From NCBI GenBank assembly GCA_003864495.1, contig ML133494.1, positions 363,587 through 427,586 of the forward strand: a stretch of 64,000 nucleotides of DNA. The letters are read 5' to 3'. The stretch is from Nemopilema nomurai (taxonomy: Eukaryota; Cnidaria; Scyphozoa; Rhizostomeae; Rhizostomatidae). Position 1 is the first letter of the stretch. Each line of letters begins with the position of its first letter. The notes under the pieces were generated by a model. That model saw only the letters and a list, made by a program, of their open reading frames with translations, did no database searches and was not told where the DNA came from. Below are positions 1-20,600 of this stretch, piece after piece. A program made the position numbers and the translations under genes.

Positions 1-355
1 AAACTTTCCATTATGATAACAATTTAGAAGGTTCTTTTGTAAGGGTACCCAGCTCAATGGGTTTCGGAAAATTCTAGTGGAAATGATTAATTAATTGAAG
101 TGTGGAATGTCAAAAATCCTTCGGAATTATACATCGAAAATAAAAAAAATTCAAAATGTTTTCAGTGTTTCATACAAATTTGTAGTGATATGTTAGTTAA
201 ACGGTCAGTTTTTTGCAAATTACGTAGTAGTTTGTAAAATTCTTTTTGAGATTGGTACAATGCAGATATCTCATTGCAAGCACCTTGAACTCCTAGCTTG
301 CATGGTGTTGATACATGTTTTCCTCTGATTATTTCAACGTTTATTTGTTGTGTAG
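1..355. other. Intron of eif4g2 (partial)
   Basis: AT-rich sequence ending in a pyrimidine-rich tract and AG at 354-355, directly before the first visible eif4g2 exon. No coding or structured element seen. Confidence 0.7.
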
Positions 356-3300
356 GTGAACTTGGAAAGTTGGGAATGCTGCATGAAGCGATCCTTCACA
401 AATGCATACAACAACTGCTGGCCAAGAAGAAGAAAGTCAACCTTGCTGACACGTCAGAGGACATCGAGTGCCTTTGTCAAATAATGACAACAGTGGGCAA
501 AAGGCTGGATGTGCCTAAGGCTGGAGTATGTTATCTAGTCCTTGACTCTCTTCTGTGTCATTTGTCTTATGCCTTATTTAAAGTAGCAGCAACAGAATGC
601 ATGGCTCGAACATATTCTCATAGAGCAGTTTCTATGTTTATAGTTTTTTGTCTATATTTGGTCCTATACCTATTGATATTAAAGAAGTTTAAGGCTATGC
701 GTCTTGACGTATACGTCCATGCCAGGCCGTCATTTCATAGTATGCTACTCCGAAGATTTTCAACCAGGTGCTACTGAATGCTATAGATTAAGGACATTTG
801 AGTAAACATCACTTAAACGAAGTAGCCGTATTAGAAATATCATAATCAGACAACAGAAAAGTTTTTACATATAATGATGCCTTTTAACTTAAAATCGTGC
901 TGTACAGTTAAATTGGAATCCGAATATTTTCATTCAATGTCTTGATGGTTACTGTTCGCAATCGGCCGTTGAGTGTTTGACGCTGCCTAGGCAGAACTGT
1001 ACATGCTTTTTACGGCAAAGTTGAAGGCACTAAGATCTGTCTCTTCCACAGTCTGTGTTTGTCTCTTCCACAGTCTGCGTTTGTCTCTTCCACAGTCTGT
1101 GTCTGTCTCTTCCACAGTTTGACACTGCCTAGGCCGAACTGTACATGCTTTTTAGGGTATAGTTGAAGGTACCAAGATCTGTCTCATCCTATTGAATTGT
1201 TTTCGACCTTCATGTCTTGTGTTGACAATGCTTTTTCTAAACGCCCACAGAACATCATGAACCAGTATTTTAGTCGGATGAGGATGCTGGCCGACTCCCC
1301 GGAGCTTCCCTCCCGGATCCGGTTCATGCTTCAAGACACCCTGGACCTACGCAACAATCGTTGGGTATCGCGAAGAGTGAAGACCTCTGAATCTGGTCCT
1401 GTCCCCGTGTCCAAGCTGCGATGGGAGGCATATGCTACGTCACCTGGTCAACACCCACAGAGCTTCATGCACCTACCATTCCCCCCGCCCATGCATTTTG
1501 GCATGCCACCCCCTCAAGCATTGTTTGGCCAACACGGACACCCGATGCCACCCATGATCCCTGCAGGTATGTTCCCCCCTGGGGGGCTTGGTCCAAGAAT
1601 GCCTGACCTGACAATGGTCCAAGACGCGCAAAAGGACATATTTGGCAAAGACCCCATTCCGAAGAACCAACATGTGATGAAGAAGTTGAAGGAGAAGAAC
1701 GAGGACCTTTTTGAACCACAGTACGTATGACCTATTCATTGAATCCATGTCAAAGGTCTCTTTTTGTATCTGCAATAACAATGACAATCGTCTCACAAAT
1801 TGTTTTCCCCACCAATAATCATACAAAGTACTGTTCCCCTTAACTTCGACCTCATAGTTACCCTTTTTTGATAACTCACAATCCAATTCGCAATGGCAAC
1901 ATATCTGTTCCTGTTCCATCATCAACCTCGTTTTCGCGTTCTGTTGGGCATGCGCCCCGGCTCGTTGTATTATGCTTAAGCCTGATAATTCAAAACGAAG
2001 TATCAGGTCTGAATGAGAGTGCTCTTTGTTAGTCTTATCTGATGCTCTCACAGTTTCCTAACTCCCGCATATAAATGCTTGGTATGTGTATATGATTCTT
2101 TCGGTTTTGATGCACCATTGTTTTCGTTGTTTTCAGTTACTTGAAGAACAAGCCCACAACATCCGCGCTAAGTACCCCTGCGTCCTTGGCTGCGCAGCAA
2201 CTTGTCCCGAAACAGATCAAATCCTACGCAACGGCTTCACTGCCGACCAACTTACCCCAAATGCAGCAGCAGACACCCCCAAAGAAGTACGATTTCTTCG
2301 ACACTGACGGCTTCGACAACATCCTGCAATCATCCGCTCCAAGGGGCTCTCCTTGGAACACGGATCCTTTTCCAAAGAGCTCATCCGACACGCCCGTGAC
2401 GTCATCCACTGGCTATTTTGACGGGAACTTCAACCAGGTTTCACAGCAAGGTCAAACAAACAAAGTGGTCAATGGACAATCGGACAATAGCAACCCATTC
2501 CTTACAAGAACGTCAATGCAGAGGGCTGGAAATGTAAGTGTCCGAGTTGCAACCATCAAAACTAAACCGTCCATAAGAACGCCTGATGGCAGGACGCTTC
2601 TCATCATAGAATTCCTGCTGGAAATTTTTCCAAAATATTTCCTCTTGCGTGCAGCATATCTGTTTTTCTTAAGTACAGAAGGATGAAAAGTTTTTTAAGT
2701 AAAACAAAAGTCTTCAACTTCGCAAAAAACAGATTCTTGTACTCAGACTTTTCTATTTCCATAAAGATCTTAGCATCTATATAAACAAGTACTTTTACTT
2801 TTTTGAAGCCGGCTCCTTTTTATTTCTATCTTTTCAATCTTGTAGAAAATTTGAGGCTTATTTTTATCCTGTCGCAGGAAGAAATGTTTTTTCATGCCCT
2901 GATAGCAGTGCCAATATGCAAATACTGGTGCTTTTTGTCACATAGCTAATGTTCCTATTTTGTCCTTATCTAGATAAGTCTGCGCCCCGCAACGTCACTG
3001 GCTACCCCTAAGAAGGAGGAAGAGACGAAACCGGAAAAGCCACCATCGAAAGCACCGGCCAACGCAGTGAATCTGATCATAAAGGACAAACCGGAAAAGA
3101 AGGCGAAGAAGAATCTGCTTTCGAAACCGGAATACGAAAGGAGGGTGGAACTGACTTTGAAGCAAAACGGAACTAACGGAAATGTGGAGAACGCCGCTCA
3201 AGCCCTGAAGCTTATTACCAATTCCCAATCGTGAGTAAAAGCTGTTTACCTTCGTAAATTGTGTGTATATCGTGGTGGCGGAAAGGTGGGCCTAAGTTGC

Positions 3301-6300
3301 CAATGCCAGTCGGGGCTTTGTTGTGCCAAGAGTGGCTTCCAGGCCTAATTGACATCATTAGTAGAAGATGTTACCTTGTTATGAAAATTTACCATCAAAA
3401 GACCGTATAAAGGAATTGAGTCAGTAGCAACAATTTAATTTGATTTGATTCTCACCCGGACCTTAGATTTCAACCCGGATCTTAGATTTCAACCCGGATC
3501 TTAGATTTCAATCCGGATCTTAGATTTCAACCCGGATTTTAGATTTCAATCCGGATCTTAGATTTCAACCCGGATCTTAGATTTCAACCCGGATATTAGA
3601 TTCAGATCTTGACTTTTGCTGCTAACCCGGGATTTTGATTATAACTCAAACAGTTTATTAACCAGACAGTGAATTTCTTTAATTCTAGATCTAGATTTCT
3701 TGCATGACAAAGAAATTCGCATAATGCTTCGTCTGTGTTTAACCAGGAATCAACGTTCATAGCTCTTAGACCAAACCTCTCATGGTTGACCACTGTTTAA
3801 TCCCCTATCCCTCAAGAAAGAAAATTACATTTCTATCAAGCTTTGAGCTTTCTGTTTAATTGTTTACGTATTTCAACCAGGTACAGCAAAATATTGGCCA
3901 ACAAATTGATGAAGGAGTCCTTGACTAAAGATGTTGAATACTGGAATTTCATTGGTAACCTACTGGTGGAACTGCAGAAAAATGACGTCATTTCAACGGA
4001 TGTTCTTCAAAGCGTATGTTATCATCTTACACCCAGAGCTAACTTCTAATAGTTTCAAATTTGAAGTTGCTTGACTGAGTTGTTTCATTTGACTAGACAT
4101 TTTATTTTATCTGAAATGTCGTACACATAAAGCCTGTTTTTCAAAGATTTTCAATGTAAATGCTGAATCTTGCGACAATAAGAGGTGCCTCGCATTACTT
4201 GTCCTATTTTTTAAATTGTTTTCGTTTTGCATCTATAGGCGTTGATTGCAACTGCCGATGATGTTAAAACCAACAAATTGGACAATGGAATTGAATACTT
4301 CTCGGAAATTGGAACTCTAATTGTAGAAGAGGTAAGTGGGTATCGTGTCACAAATCTGGCACACAACCTTTTTCATAAAAAAGAGCCAATGTCTCAAACC
4401 TAGTCTTTTTTCCGTTATGAACAAGTGCTATTTGAAAATACAAATATTTGTAACGTTGCACTGAATTGCTTGCTTACAAAAACTATTTTTTTTTAAATTA
4501 GCAGTTATCAATCAGATGATTGAGTTCCTTTTGAGAATCAAAACCACCTATGTATTTTTTCTGCAAGCTTTGACATGTTTTTGGTTTATTAAATTTTACT
4601 CACCTGTCATCTAGACTATAAATATTGCACCCAACCCCCGTCTTAGTGTCAATCTTGCCTTCCAGGAAGTGCTATCTCTGGTGGAGTTCCGTGATTTTTT
4701 TATTAACGGCGAGCTCTTTCCTGGATTCTTCAAGGCTCTCAACAAGCTGGCAGCGGACAAAGGAGAGGTATGGGAGACCTAGCATTGTACCATATTTAGG
4801 GTGTCTGCTTGAATATATCAAGATCAGAGTCCAGAAAAACCTTACTCCTGCTGCAACTTTCTACTAAATCCTCCTCATTACCAACTCTAAAAAATTTTCT
4901 TACATTCAACTTCATTGTTTATAATAATAATTAATAACAAACGTTCTGCAATTTTTAAAATTGAAATCCTCCTCGTTACCAATTCAAAACAATTTTCTTA
5001 CAGTCAACTTCATTGTTTATAATAATAATTAATAACAAACGTTCTGCAATTTTTAAAATTGAAATCTTCCTCGTTACCAATTCAAAACAATTTTTTACAG
5101 TGAATTTCGTTGTTTATAATAAAACTGATATTAACAGGCAAAACCTTCCTCCGACTCCCAGCCTTGGAGCCATCAAATTTTCTGCATGCTGGTCGAGATC
5201 AAATTTTCCCATATTTAGTTTGACAAAGACAGCAAATTATGTTGTGTTTAATTTTCATGTCTCTTTTCTTCAAAGAAATGGCTGGGCAACAAACTAGAAG
5301 ATGAGAAAATCGATGTTATGAACACACTTCCAGGTTCGTGTTGAAATTAATTCGCCTTTCATTTCTTGCGCATCAGCTAAGGATCGCTGCCTTGTCAATT
5401 CTTCTTTTTAAATTTGCTCCGTTAATTGTGGAAGGTTAATCGCTGGTGAAGCAAAAGTGATATATCTCAACTGCTTTATTGTTCGAGTTTCTTATCTTAG
5501 AAAGGATTTATTTCATAACAGTAGTTTCACATGCAGTTCAAGATGAAAAAATTACAATTGTCCTTGCATTTTAATATCTGCGTCTTTTTTACTTTGAATA
5601 ATGTTCCTTTTCAGTTGATATGCAGACTAAAAGCGACTTGCTGAAGTTTGCAAAAGAATCGGTGAGTCGACTATTTTGATATCTACGTTCCATTCGATAT
5701 TCATGACCTTAAGTGATATTTATGAAACGCGTTCATATCATGGTCTGTTTAAAATTTTCATCGAATAGTTTTGCCAGAAGATAAGTTGAAATTAAACCAT
5801 GTCACTAGCTGTATATTCCTCTTTGAAGATCTACAGAAACAAAGAAAATATAGTTTGTCAGAATGTTACCTTGAATGTACTGTTTGTGATTAATCATATA
5901 TGTGCTCTAGTTAGAAAAAGCAAATCCCAATGCGTTGAATTTTGCAATGTAAGTTAAGACCAAGCTTTGAGACAATACTTCGTCTTGAGGTTGAGAAAAA
6001 TTTTCAGTGCTGAATTTGATGTCTGTTCTTTATATTCTAGAATGTGGGTTTTCTGTTTCCTGTTTTGTGCATTCAAGCACAATTGTCCGAAGTTTTGAGC
6101 ACCCAAAGTGATATTGGCGACATAAAATCGTGGATAAAGGTAAAATTGCGTCAAAGTATTTTCAAGTGCTGTATATTGTACGATGTATCATATTTTGGAA
6201 TCCATCAGAATTTCTGCCGAATTCTGTTTATGAACAGTCAGAACTATTTTTATAGTTACTTTTAATCTTTTCCGACAAGTTTGCTTCCAGCAACATTTTT

Positions 6301-8035
6301 AGCAAAGAAATTTCTGGCACAGTTATTTTTCGCCACATATAAATATATACCTTTGCTATCTTAAAGGAAAATGTGGAGCCTGCCATGGCAGACAAAAAGG
6401 CTTTTATTCAGTCACTGGTACTATGGTGAGTCTTTTGTGTGTGTAATTGATGCGTAAGATAACCATAAAATACATAATGATCTCGGACATGTTTCCTTTT
6501 AACCAGTGCCTAAAAGATCTACATTTATCCGGTATTTTGAGGATCCAAGGCTTCTGTTCTTAGCAGAGTAGTTCTAAGCTGTCCTTAGGATAGTGCTCAG
6601 TTGTTTTATTGACCACAAATGTTATTGAAAGCCATTTTCTCATAAAGACATTCTGCTATGTTCTAGTATTCTGAAGCACGTGCTTTCAGAGAGCACTCTC
6701 AGCGCTGATATCGACACAAATCAGGTACCCGAGAAAGATTTGCAGGAGAGAGAGAAAGACTCAATCAAACGATTCTCGCCACTTGTCAAGTCATTCCTTG
6801 AGGAACACAGCAAGTTGCAGGTGAGGCTAAACCCGCCTCGATATCAAACTTGTTTAGTTCTGTTAATAATTTGTGTTCTTAATGTTTTGTGATCTTAATG
6901 TTTTGTGATCTTAATGTTTTGTGCTCTTAATGTTTTATGTTGAGCTTTTTATTGGGTTATTTTTCTAAACAGAAAATGAATTAACAGCTTAACTGATAAT
7001 GAATAAGAATAAGGATTTTCGCAATGGCAAGAAATAGTGGAAACGTATTTTTTGCATACATACTTACATACATAATACATACGAAAATACGATTGACTTA
7101 ATGGTAATTCTTATTGAACTTTTTTACAGACAACATTGTCATTGGTTTATAAGGGTTCACAAAATAGCCTGCTCTCTTCTTCAGCAAGGCCCGTTTCAAC
7201 CATTTTCGGAGCTTTTTGGTTTTTTTTAATGTGTATTTTGCCTTTTTTTAGATTGAGGCTGTGTATGGCTTGCAACAGTTTTGCTTCCTCAATAACTTCC
7301 CAAAAGGTTAGTAGTTTGCACAAAAGTTGGTTAATAAACTTGAAGCCTCATTTTGGTACTTGATCGTGATTTCCCTTCTTGCATTTTCTCAAATTTGTTG
7401 AAAGGCGTTTTCCTGTTGATTGCTGGTACTTTTTAACCATGTCCCAACAAGAATGCTTACCAGTCGCATGGCTCCACGGGAAGTACTATCTCCTGTTCGT
7501 ATAGGGGCTACAATAAAAGATCAAAATTTATTTTTTCCGATGTAATTCTTTTCGTTTATATTTTAATAATTGATTTGTAACTTAGTCCACGAATGATTTA
7601 TAATTGCATTAGCTAACATCAATATGTGTGTTTCAGGAATGCTTTTGCGACTTTTTATGGCATTTTATGATTTGGAGATCATTGAAGAAGATGCGTTTTT
7701 GAGATGGAGAGAAGACATAAACGATGAATACGCTGGCAAGGGAAAAGCCTTGTTCCAGGTAATTTTTGATGTCATGCATCTCAAGGTTCTGGTTGTAAAA
7801 TCTTTTGAACTGACAGCGTTCATTTCTATACAGGTAACAACTTGCGGGATTAGAAACAGTTATATGACTCATTGTTCATGAGAACAGAATAACTTGTATT
7901 CTAAACTGACGCTGATTCGATTTCTAAAAGTTTCCGTTATGATACGTTTTTTTTTTATTTTCTCAGGTCAACAATTGGTTACAATGGCTGGAAACAGCCG
8001 ACGAAGAAGATGAAAGTGACGAAGAACAAGCATAA
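356..8035 (+). CDS. eif4g2: eIF4G2 (DAP5/p97/NAT1) translation initiation factor, 3' part
   Basis: Scaffold protein for cap-independent and alternative translation initiation in the cytoplasm. Fifteen exons join in phase: 356-525, 1251-1720, 2137-2533, 2974-3230, 3881-4013, 4239-4331, 4666-4767, 5276-5333, 5615-5661, 6041-6139, 6367-6425, 6667-6820, 7252-7306, 7637-7758 and 7967-8035 (TAA). They give about 760 residues. The first two exons hold the end of the MIF4G domain (ILHKCIQQLLAKKKKVNL, then NQYFSRMRM and RIRFMLQDTLDLRNNRWV). A Pro/Met/Gln-rich linker follows, then an MA3 domain beginning near PEYERRVELTLKQ. The C-terminal W2 domain ends in NNWLQWLETADEEDESDEEQ, closely matching the acidic W2 tail of vertebrate DAP5. 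The 5' end, including the start (non-AUG in vertebrate DAP5), is outside the window. The family has no eIF4E-binding N-terminus. Exon edges come from splice motifs and phase; no transcript was seen. Confidence 0.95.
979..1188. repeat. Nested direct repeat in eif4g2 intron
   Basis: A segment of about 60 bases starting at 979 recurs starting at 1121 (shared core GCCTAGGC.GAACTGTACATG, ending AAGATCTGTCTC). Between the copies lie four tandem copies of a unit of about 22 bases containing GTCTCTTCCACAG, at about 1037, 1060, 1081 and 1103. This looks like local slippage plus duplication. Confidence 0.8.
3454..3605. repeat. 19-bp minisatellite, about 8 copies
   Basis: Tandem copies of CCCGGATCTTAGATTTCAA with single-base changes (C to T at the second base, GGATC to GGACC, GGATT or GGATA). 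It lies in the eif4g2 intron between the exons ending 3230 and starting 3881. Confidence 0.9.
4868..5135. repeat. 98-bp tandem repeat, about 2.7 copies
   Basis: Copies start at 4868, 4966 and 5064. Each has a TCCTCRTTACCAAYTC block, an ATTGTTTATAATAATAATT block and GTTCTGCAATTTTTAAAATT. The third copy is truncated and more diverged. It lies in the eif4g2 intron between the exons ending 4767 and starting 5276. Similar blocks occur near 26.8-27.2 kb, suggesting a dispersed repeat family. Confidence 0.85.
6872..6940. repeat. 16-bp minisatellite, about 4 copies
   Basis: Tandem TCTTAATGTTTTGTGA units, about 50 bases after the donor of the eif4g2 exon ending at 6820. Confidence 0.8.
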
Positions 8036-8064
8036 AAAGTAACGAAGCGAAACAAGACAAAGAA

Positions 8065-8070
8065 AATAAA
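8065..8070 (+). other. Polyadenylation signal AATAAA (eif4g2)
   Basis: AATAAA 30 bases after the eif4g2 stop codon. It would give a very short 3' UTR; further downstream sites may also be used. Confidence 0.5.
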
Positions 8071-9431
8071 AGAAGATATTAATTAACAAAAATGGCCGTA
8101 CTTTGAAGAAGGCTTGCACGTTGAACGTGGAAAAATATCGAGTCACAATGATTAGCTATGGACCAGATTCAAAAGCCTTTGGGCTTGCTAAAACGTAACT
8201 GTAGATTTCTGAAGTAATTTGAGTAAGCGGATTTGAATGGCAGTTTAGTTTGCATGGTTAGATGCGGTTAAACAATTCGTTTCTCTTTCATTCGTTTCTG
8301 TTACAGGACTTTATTCTCAGAAATTAATCATAATCATGTTTTGTGTCTGGATTTTGCCAAAGAGACCAGAAAAAGTTCGTATTTGCTTGTCGGAGAACTT
8401 AGAAGAAGGGATCCGGGTTCATTATCTGGCATCACTTTATTACTTTTACAACGTTTTTCGAATTAGGACAGCGGTCCACACAGCGTGGAAACAATAACGT
8501 GGAAACAATATTTGACTGCTACACTTGAGATTTTCCTGCAACATACTAATGTTTTAGTAATCATTAAAAAGTGACAGAAGCTGGGATGCAATATGATGTC
8601 AAGTCCTATCCTCGTACAAGAACTTGATTCTTCATAATGATAATTTGAAAGCTGGTAATCTTCTTGAAAAAATGCTGCTAAAAGTCTTCCCAATGTCAAC
8701 TTTCCAAAAAATTGATTGTTCGGACAAACTTTGGGTAGACCCTCTTCCCAAAGTTTTTAAAATCACTGACACAGTTATGCTAAATGGCAAGAAATTACTG
8801 TCCGTCGTTTTAAAGACAGAAATGTTAATCGAATTAAATTATTTTCAGAAAATTTTCAAAAGCTCTAAATTGGATCCAGTTTCGACTCAGTTTTGACGAT
8901 GCAATGCTTGTTTTTCCCCTAGTCTTAGAGGGGAAAGAAGCTTATTAAAAACTCAAAGTAAAAATACTAATAACATGTTTCTATGAAATATTTTATTAAT
9001 GAAAATATCATACAAATATTCTAAAAACTGTCTTGTGTCCATCACGAAGGCTGCTAGAGATATTAGAAACACAACTGTGGAAGAAAGCAAACTAGATATT
9101 GGAAGTAAATATATTAAAAGCTGTCACTAAACTCTCGCACTTGGCGCCTTTTGAAGTTTCTGACTAATGAGGGGGTGGTTAAAGAGAGGGGCCTGCTTTT
9201 AAATCTTTGTTTGACAAGAAGGGGCTTAAAATAAAAGAGACTTAAAAGAGAAGGGGGCTTAAAAGAGTTTTTACGGTATTAATTGACCGTCAGCCATATT
9301 GTGTTTGCATGCACCATTATCGGTGTCTCGCTTTGGATAAAAAATCCAACCGAGGCTGCTACTAGGCCTTCCAACATATCAGCTTAGCGAGAGAGGTGTA
9401 CTGTTGTTCAATGTGATTTGAAATTGTCACA
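8071..9431. other. eif4g2 3' flank and ndufa9 upstream region
   Basis: AT-rich stretch with no coding exon I can support. A 90-codon open frame at 8624-8896 has no recognisable domain and is probably 3' UTR or chance. Close to the ndufa9 start, AGCCATATTG (about 9291-9300) contains a YY1-like CCAT core, seen in many promoters of nuclear genes for mitochondrial proteins; this link is weak inference. Confidence 0.45.
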
Positions 9432-16259
<6,828 letters not shown>

Positions 16260-16481
16260 TTTTAGTCACGTGCTTCCCCTCGCGCCCAGTCCACGTGACT
16301 CCACTGCTTATGTTTTGTAACTAGACGTTGTGAAAATAGGATTATTGAATTGGATGATTGCTATGTATAAACATGTGTTAGCAAACAAGGTTGCCTGTCT
16401 CAATGAAACTTCTTTATCATTGAAGGTCAGCTTGTCGTTAACCTTTTACAACTGGTTACCTTTCACCTTTCACCTTTCATG

Positions 16482-16487
16482 AATAAA
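16482..16487 (+). other. Polyadenylation signal AATAAA (ndufa9)
   Basis: AATAAA about 220 bases after the ndufa9 stop; the first canonical signal downstream of the last exon. Confidence 0.6.
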
Positions 16488-17623
16488 CATTGACCCTGTT
16501 TGGTAGTTCGAATTCCGCACGCTTGGAAAATTTAGGCCCAAAGTGCTTATTTATCCGAGACTATTAAAATCTACCCTGACCAGAGGCCTTTGCGGTCGTT
16601 CATAATCCCACAATGCAATATCTGGAACGTCGATATCGAGTATCGCTTAGCAGTGGATCGTGGGAAGGACAATTTGATGTCGATGGGTCATACAAAGAAC
16701 AAGTGAAGGCTTTCGTCGCTATTTCAGTCTTGACTCACCAAGCTTATCGCCATTCACTGCACGAAGTGATGACCCATGGTGGCTCGTCGCCATTTTTGTT
16801 TTCGTTTGAAGGGCCGCCCGTGAAGACGAAACATCTTGATGTGATGTTTTATGAATCACGATTTTAAAGATGAAAATGATGTTAAAAAAGATGAGAACTT
16901 TGAGTATCGATTCACTTATCTACTAAAAATCACTTCATATATTTAATTATCTACTGTTTAACTAATGCATACTAGTAATAAACTACTGATGATAACTAAC
17001 AAGATAAATTTACAATGAATTGCGCGAATGCCTAAATCAATTATATGGCTTCAGTATAACTTCTAACTCTGCTTCAAATCTAAATCTCAGCTTAACCTTG
17101 TTTGTTTCTGGCTAAGGCCTAAAGCCCGGGGGTATTTTCCCCGTTTCTGGTGCCTTGAAAAAAAGGCACGACTCGTTTGTAAATAGATAAGAATTCTTAT
17201 CAGTGTTTTTATCAAAAAAGAAATGGAAATTAGACGTGTCAGGATCTTCTAGAATCCCCAATAGGATCAACTGGCCTCTTGACGCCAGTTTGATTTTTCT
17301 AAATTCACGAACTTTTTAACTTTCTGTAAAAGCTTCAAAATCACCCAGAAATAGAGAAATAATCCCCTAGCATTATAAGAGTAGATGTCTCTATATACAA
17401 GGAGACGTTTTGGCTATAACTGCAGTTTGTATGAAAGAGTGCTTGTGATAATGGGAATGATTATTTCTCGATATCACTGGGAGCAAAGGTCGATGCATAA
17501 AACGGTATATAAACTCTTTTACTTTTCAAAGACAATATATTGGTATTCAGTTTCATCTATATTTGTTTTCCTTTTTAAGTCTGACTGTAAGCACATCCTC
17601 TGGACTGTTTTCGTCAGACACCG
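16488..17623. other. Intergenic region between convergent ndufa9 and ALX-like gene
   Basis: Holds the probable 3' UTR of the minus-strand homeobox gene. An 84-codon open frame on the plus strand (16613-16867) resembles no family I know. Just before it, ATCCCACAATGCA (about 16606-16618) resembles the ZNF143/SBF promoter core. On the minus strand a short frame (16793 to 16739) has a good Kozak context and ends at GTGAGT. A short hairpin, GTGCCTT...AAGGCAC, lies near 17151-17169. Confidence 0.4.
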
Positions 17624-20600
17624 TCAATTCACCATTGCTTGAATCGGACATATGCCGGAGGTAATGGTTGGCTGCCGTGCGTAGGGGAATTGCTGCGAAG
17701 GAGCGATCCGTTGGTAGTCGTTCATATTCGGGTGTCCGGAGTACTGCAACGCCAGCATTGGGACATTTCCATTCGAATACGGGGGTGTGCTGGTGGAAGC
17801 CTCACGGCAATTGACCTGGGGGGTGTTAATTGCACCTGACTGGTAATAGGGGTATGAGTAGATGGTCGGGGGGTGATGCAACTGTACATACCCAGCAGGG
17901 CTGTATGTTGAGCTGGTGTAACCACTTAGGGGGCGCCCCAAGGGGCTTGGGGGTGTCTGTCCTCCAACCCAGTCGCTGGTTGTTGGGTAGCTTGGAGATT
18001 TGATCAACGTTGACGATGAATACGATGGTGAACTGAGCGATCGAATGTTTGTGATGGATGTCGAAACATCGTGGAATCTCTCCCTTTTTCGCCACTTTGC
18101 ACGTCGATTTTGAAACCACACCTGCAAGAGATTTGGATTTCAGTTGAGTGACAGTCGACTATGCAAAAAGTATCATGATGCCTCTCTGTACAAAATTATG
18201 CACATAATCAAGCCAAATGCTAATCAAATGGAACTGGAGAACATTAGAAGCGATTGGGGTCAAAATGACCATTCCCAAGGTTTTGAGCTAGGCCATATAT
18301 ACCCAGGGCTAGATCGAATTATGACGTCACTTTTGGGTCTTGATGTGAGGCTGTTGTCTTTGCGAGGCTGAACTGCCTAATTTGCTTTGGGGAAGTTTAA
18401 GGGGCAATTCTATTTCCAGAGAAGGGGTAAAGCCCGGGGTTTTGGGGGATAGATTGAGCATACTAACGAGGTAGAAGGTGGCATGGAAATGAACTGGTCA
18501 TGGTGATGCTGTTTCTAAGGAAAATGGGCCTACGACAGTGCATTCCCAATCTTTGATGTTAAATCCTTGCTCAATTTTCAATAACCTGCGTGGTGACATT
18601 TTGTGATCATTGTGCTTTATAGCTGATAGTCCATCAAAATCTAACTGTGACAAAGCATTGTACTGAGCCTTTATCAAGTTGCAGAAAATTTAGAAAAACA
18701 TAACCAGAAAACATGCTCCATGTTTAAACAATTATCAGGGGTAACATGGAGATGTAATTGATGGAGATGTGATTGATGCACCTGCTGTTTAGGTAGGCAG
18801 AATTCTTTATCTATCTATCGTTTTGGATGTTATGAAATACTTATTCACTCCCTTTAGGATAATTGAGTTTATGTTGGCTAACTGCTAATATTGTGTTAAT
18901 TAGTCGGCTCTGTATCAATAAGTATTTTAATAGGTATCTTTAGTTAGCAAGTATTGTTTAGTAAGTATATACCCCCTGCTATTTAAGTAAAGGAGTAAAA
19001 AACGATTATGATCCTTTTTCTGTTTATATTCAGGGCCAACGACCCACCGGGGGTGGTCGTCCCCTGTTTTTTTCAAAGCAAGTGGATCTAAAGCTGCAGT
19101 AAAAGGGGCCTTGGTCTCCTACATTTTTACCTTAGCCGCCCATTTTCAGAGTTGTGGCGCGGGCCCTGTTTATAATGATAATGGAAAATAATTATCATTC
19201 TTTTCATGAACAATTCAAATCATTTATTTGGTCTGGCTTTCCTTTAAGAGGAAATTCTTAAAGGCATGTGTTAGTTACTTTATTGGACAAAATAGGACAG
19301 AATCGCATACATTGTTTTTTAAAAATAGAGTTTTGTTGCTACATGAAAACACATGATAGAAAATATTAAAAAAACTTAAGAACACTTTTCATGACTGTAA
19401 TTGCTGCTGTGGTTCTGATCATGATTATTATTATGGCGCACTGCGATAAAAAGCTGGAGGTGAATTGGAGAATCGGAACATGATATTGGAACACTGGTTC
19501 AGAGTGCAGAGGCTACAGGTCATTCATTCGCCACTGTTTTGATGCCGATGACACATCGGATCACATTTGGCAAGGCTTCAACTCAAGCAGACGTAGCAGG
19601 AAATTTCTCACCTTCGTGCATGAACTTGACTCTAAACGCGGATGCCAGCTGCGTCGAGAAACAAGGAAAGAGCTATTGATGACGTCAACAATTCAGGATT
19701 TAGTATTTCGAATGGCTGCCGACCTCTTTGAAGTCCGCAGATTTCAGCAACCAAATATAACACCTCTGATGACTGGCACTTTAGGCGCCTAGAGAAGCCA
19801 CGTTTTTCACACAATGACTTCTACAGCAAACTGTTAAACCGTTTGTTTATCTTATCGTGTGGATGTTTGCACGTATTAAAGAGCTAGCGACTACTTGCTA
19901 GCAATTGTTGTGTTTGTCCAAACTCTGGGTTTTTGTTTACGCTTACTAGATCGCCGATGTGTACTAATAAATTCAAGTGATTAACGCTAATTAGGGTGAA
20001 ACACAAACAAATAAGGGTTGGTAAATGCGAAGATTGCCACGTACAAAGTTTCCGAGTGCTTGATCCACGGACACCCTGCGTCAGATAGTCAAACAAGGAT
20101 AAGTCATGGGATTCGATTCCACACCCCGGAAACTGCGAATCATCATTACTCATTATTCTTTATCATTCTTTACTTTGAAGGCTATCATCGTAAGAGGCTA
20201 TAGTAGTTTATAATTTATGTGTTTTTCCTGCTAATGAACTCCACAAGAATTCTAGTTGATAGGTTTTTTCTCTTGCAAAAAAATCTGCAAAAATCGAGCG
20301 GAGAGTTCCACAGCAGGCTTTCCTTGAAGACCATGGACCAGGAAACAGTTGGCATGTTGATTTTTCTAATACGCATGTCAGTAGATCAACTTGAAACCAT
20401 CACCAGCAATCCTTGATAATTAGCTTGTACCTGTATTGGCCCTATGTTTCAATTAGCTCGCCGATCTTACAAAAACGTTACTTTTTAGAGAATACTATTT
20501 ATGTCAGGGGTGCATTACATAGGAAGTGGTAGCAGAATTCGGTTCTAAGGCAAAACCAAAATAATTATACAGAACAGTGACTAGCTTTGTGGACTGAAAC

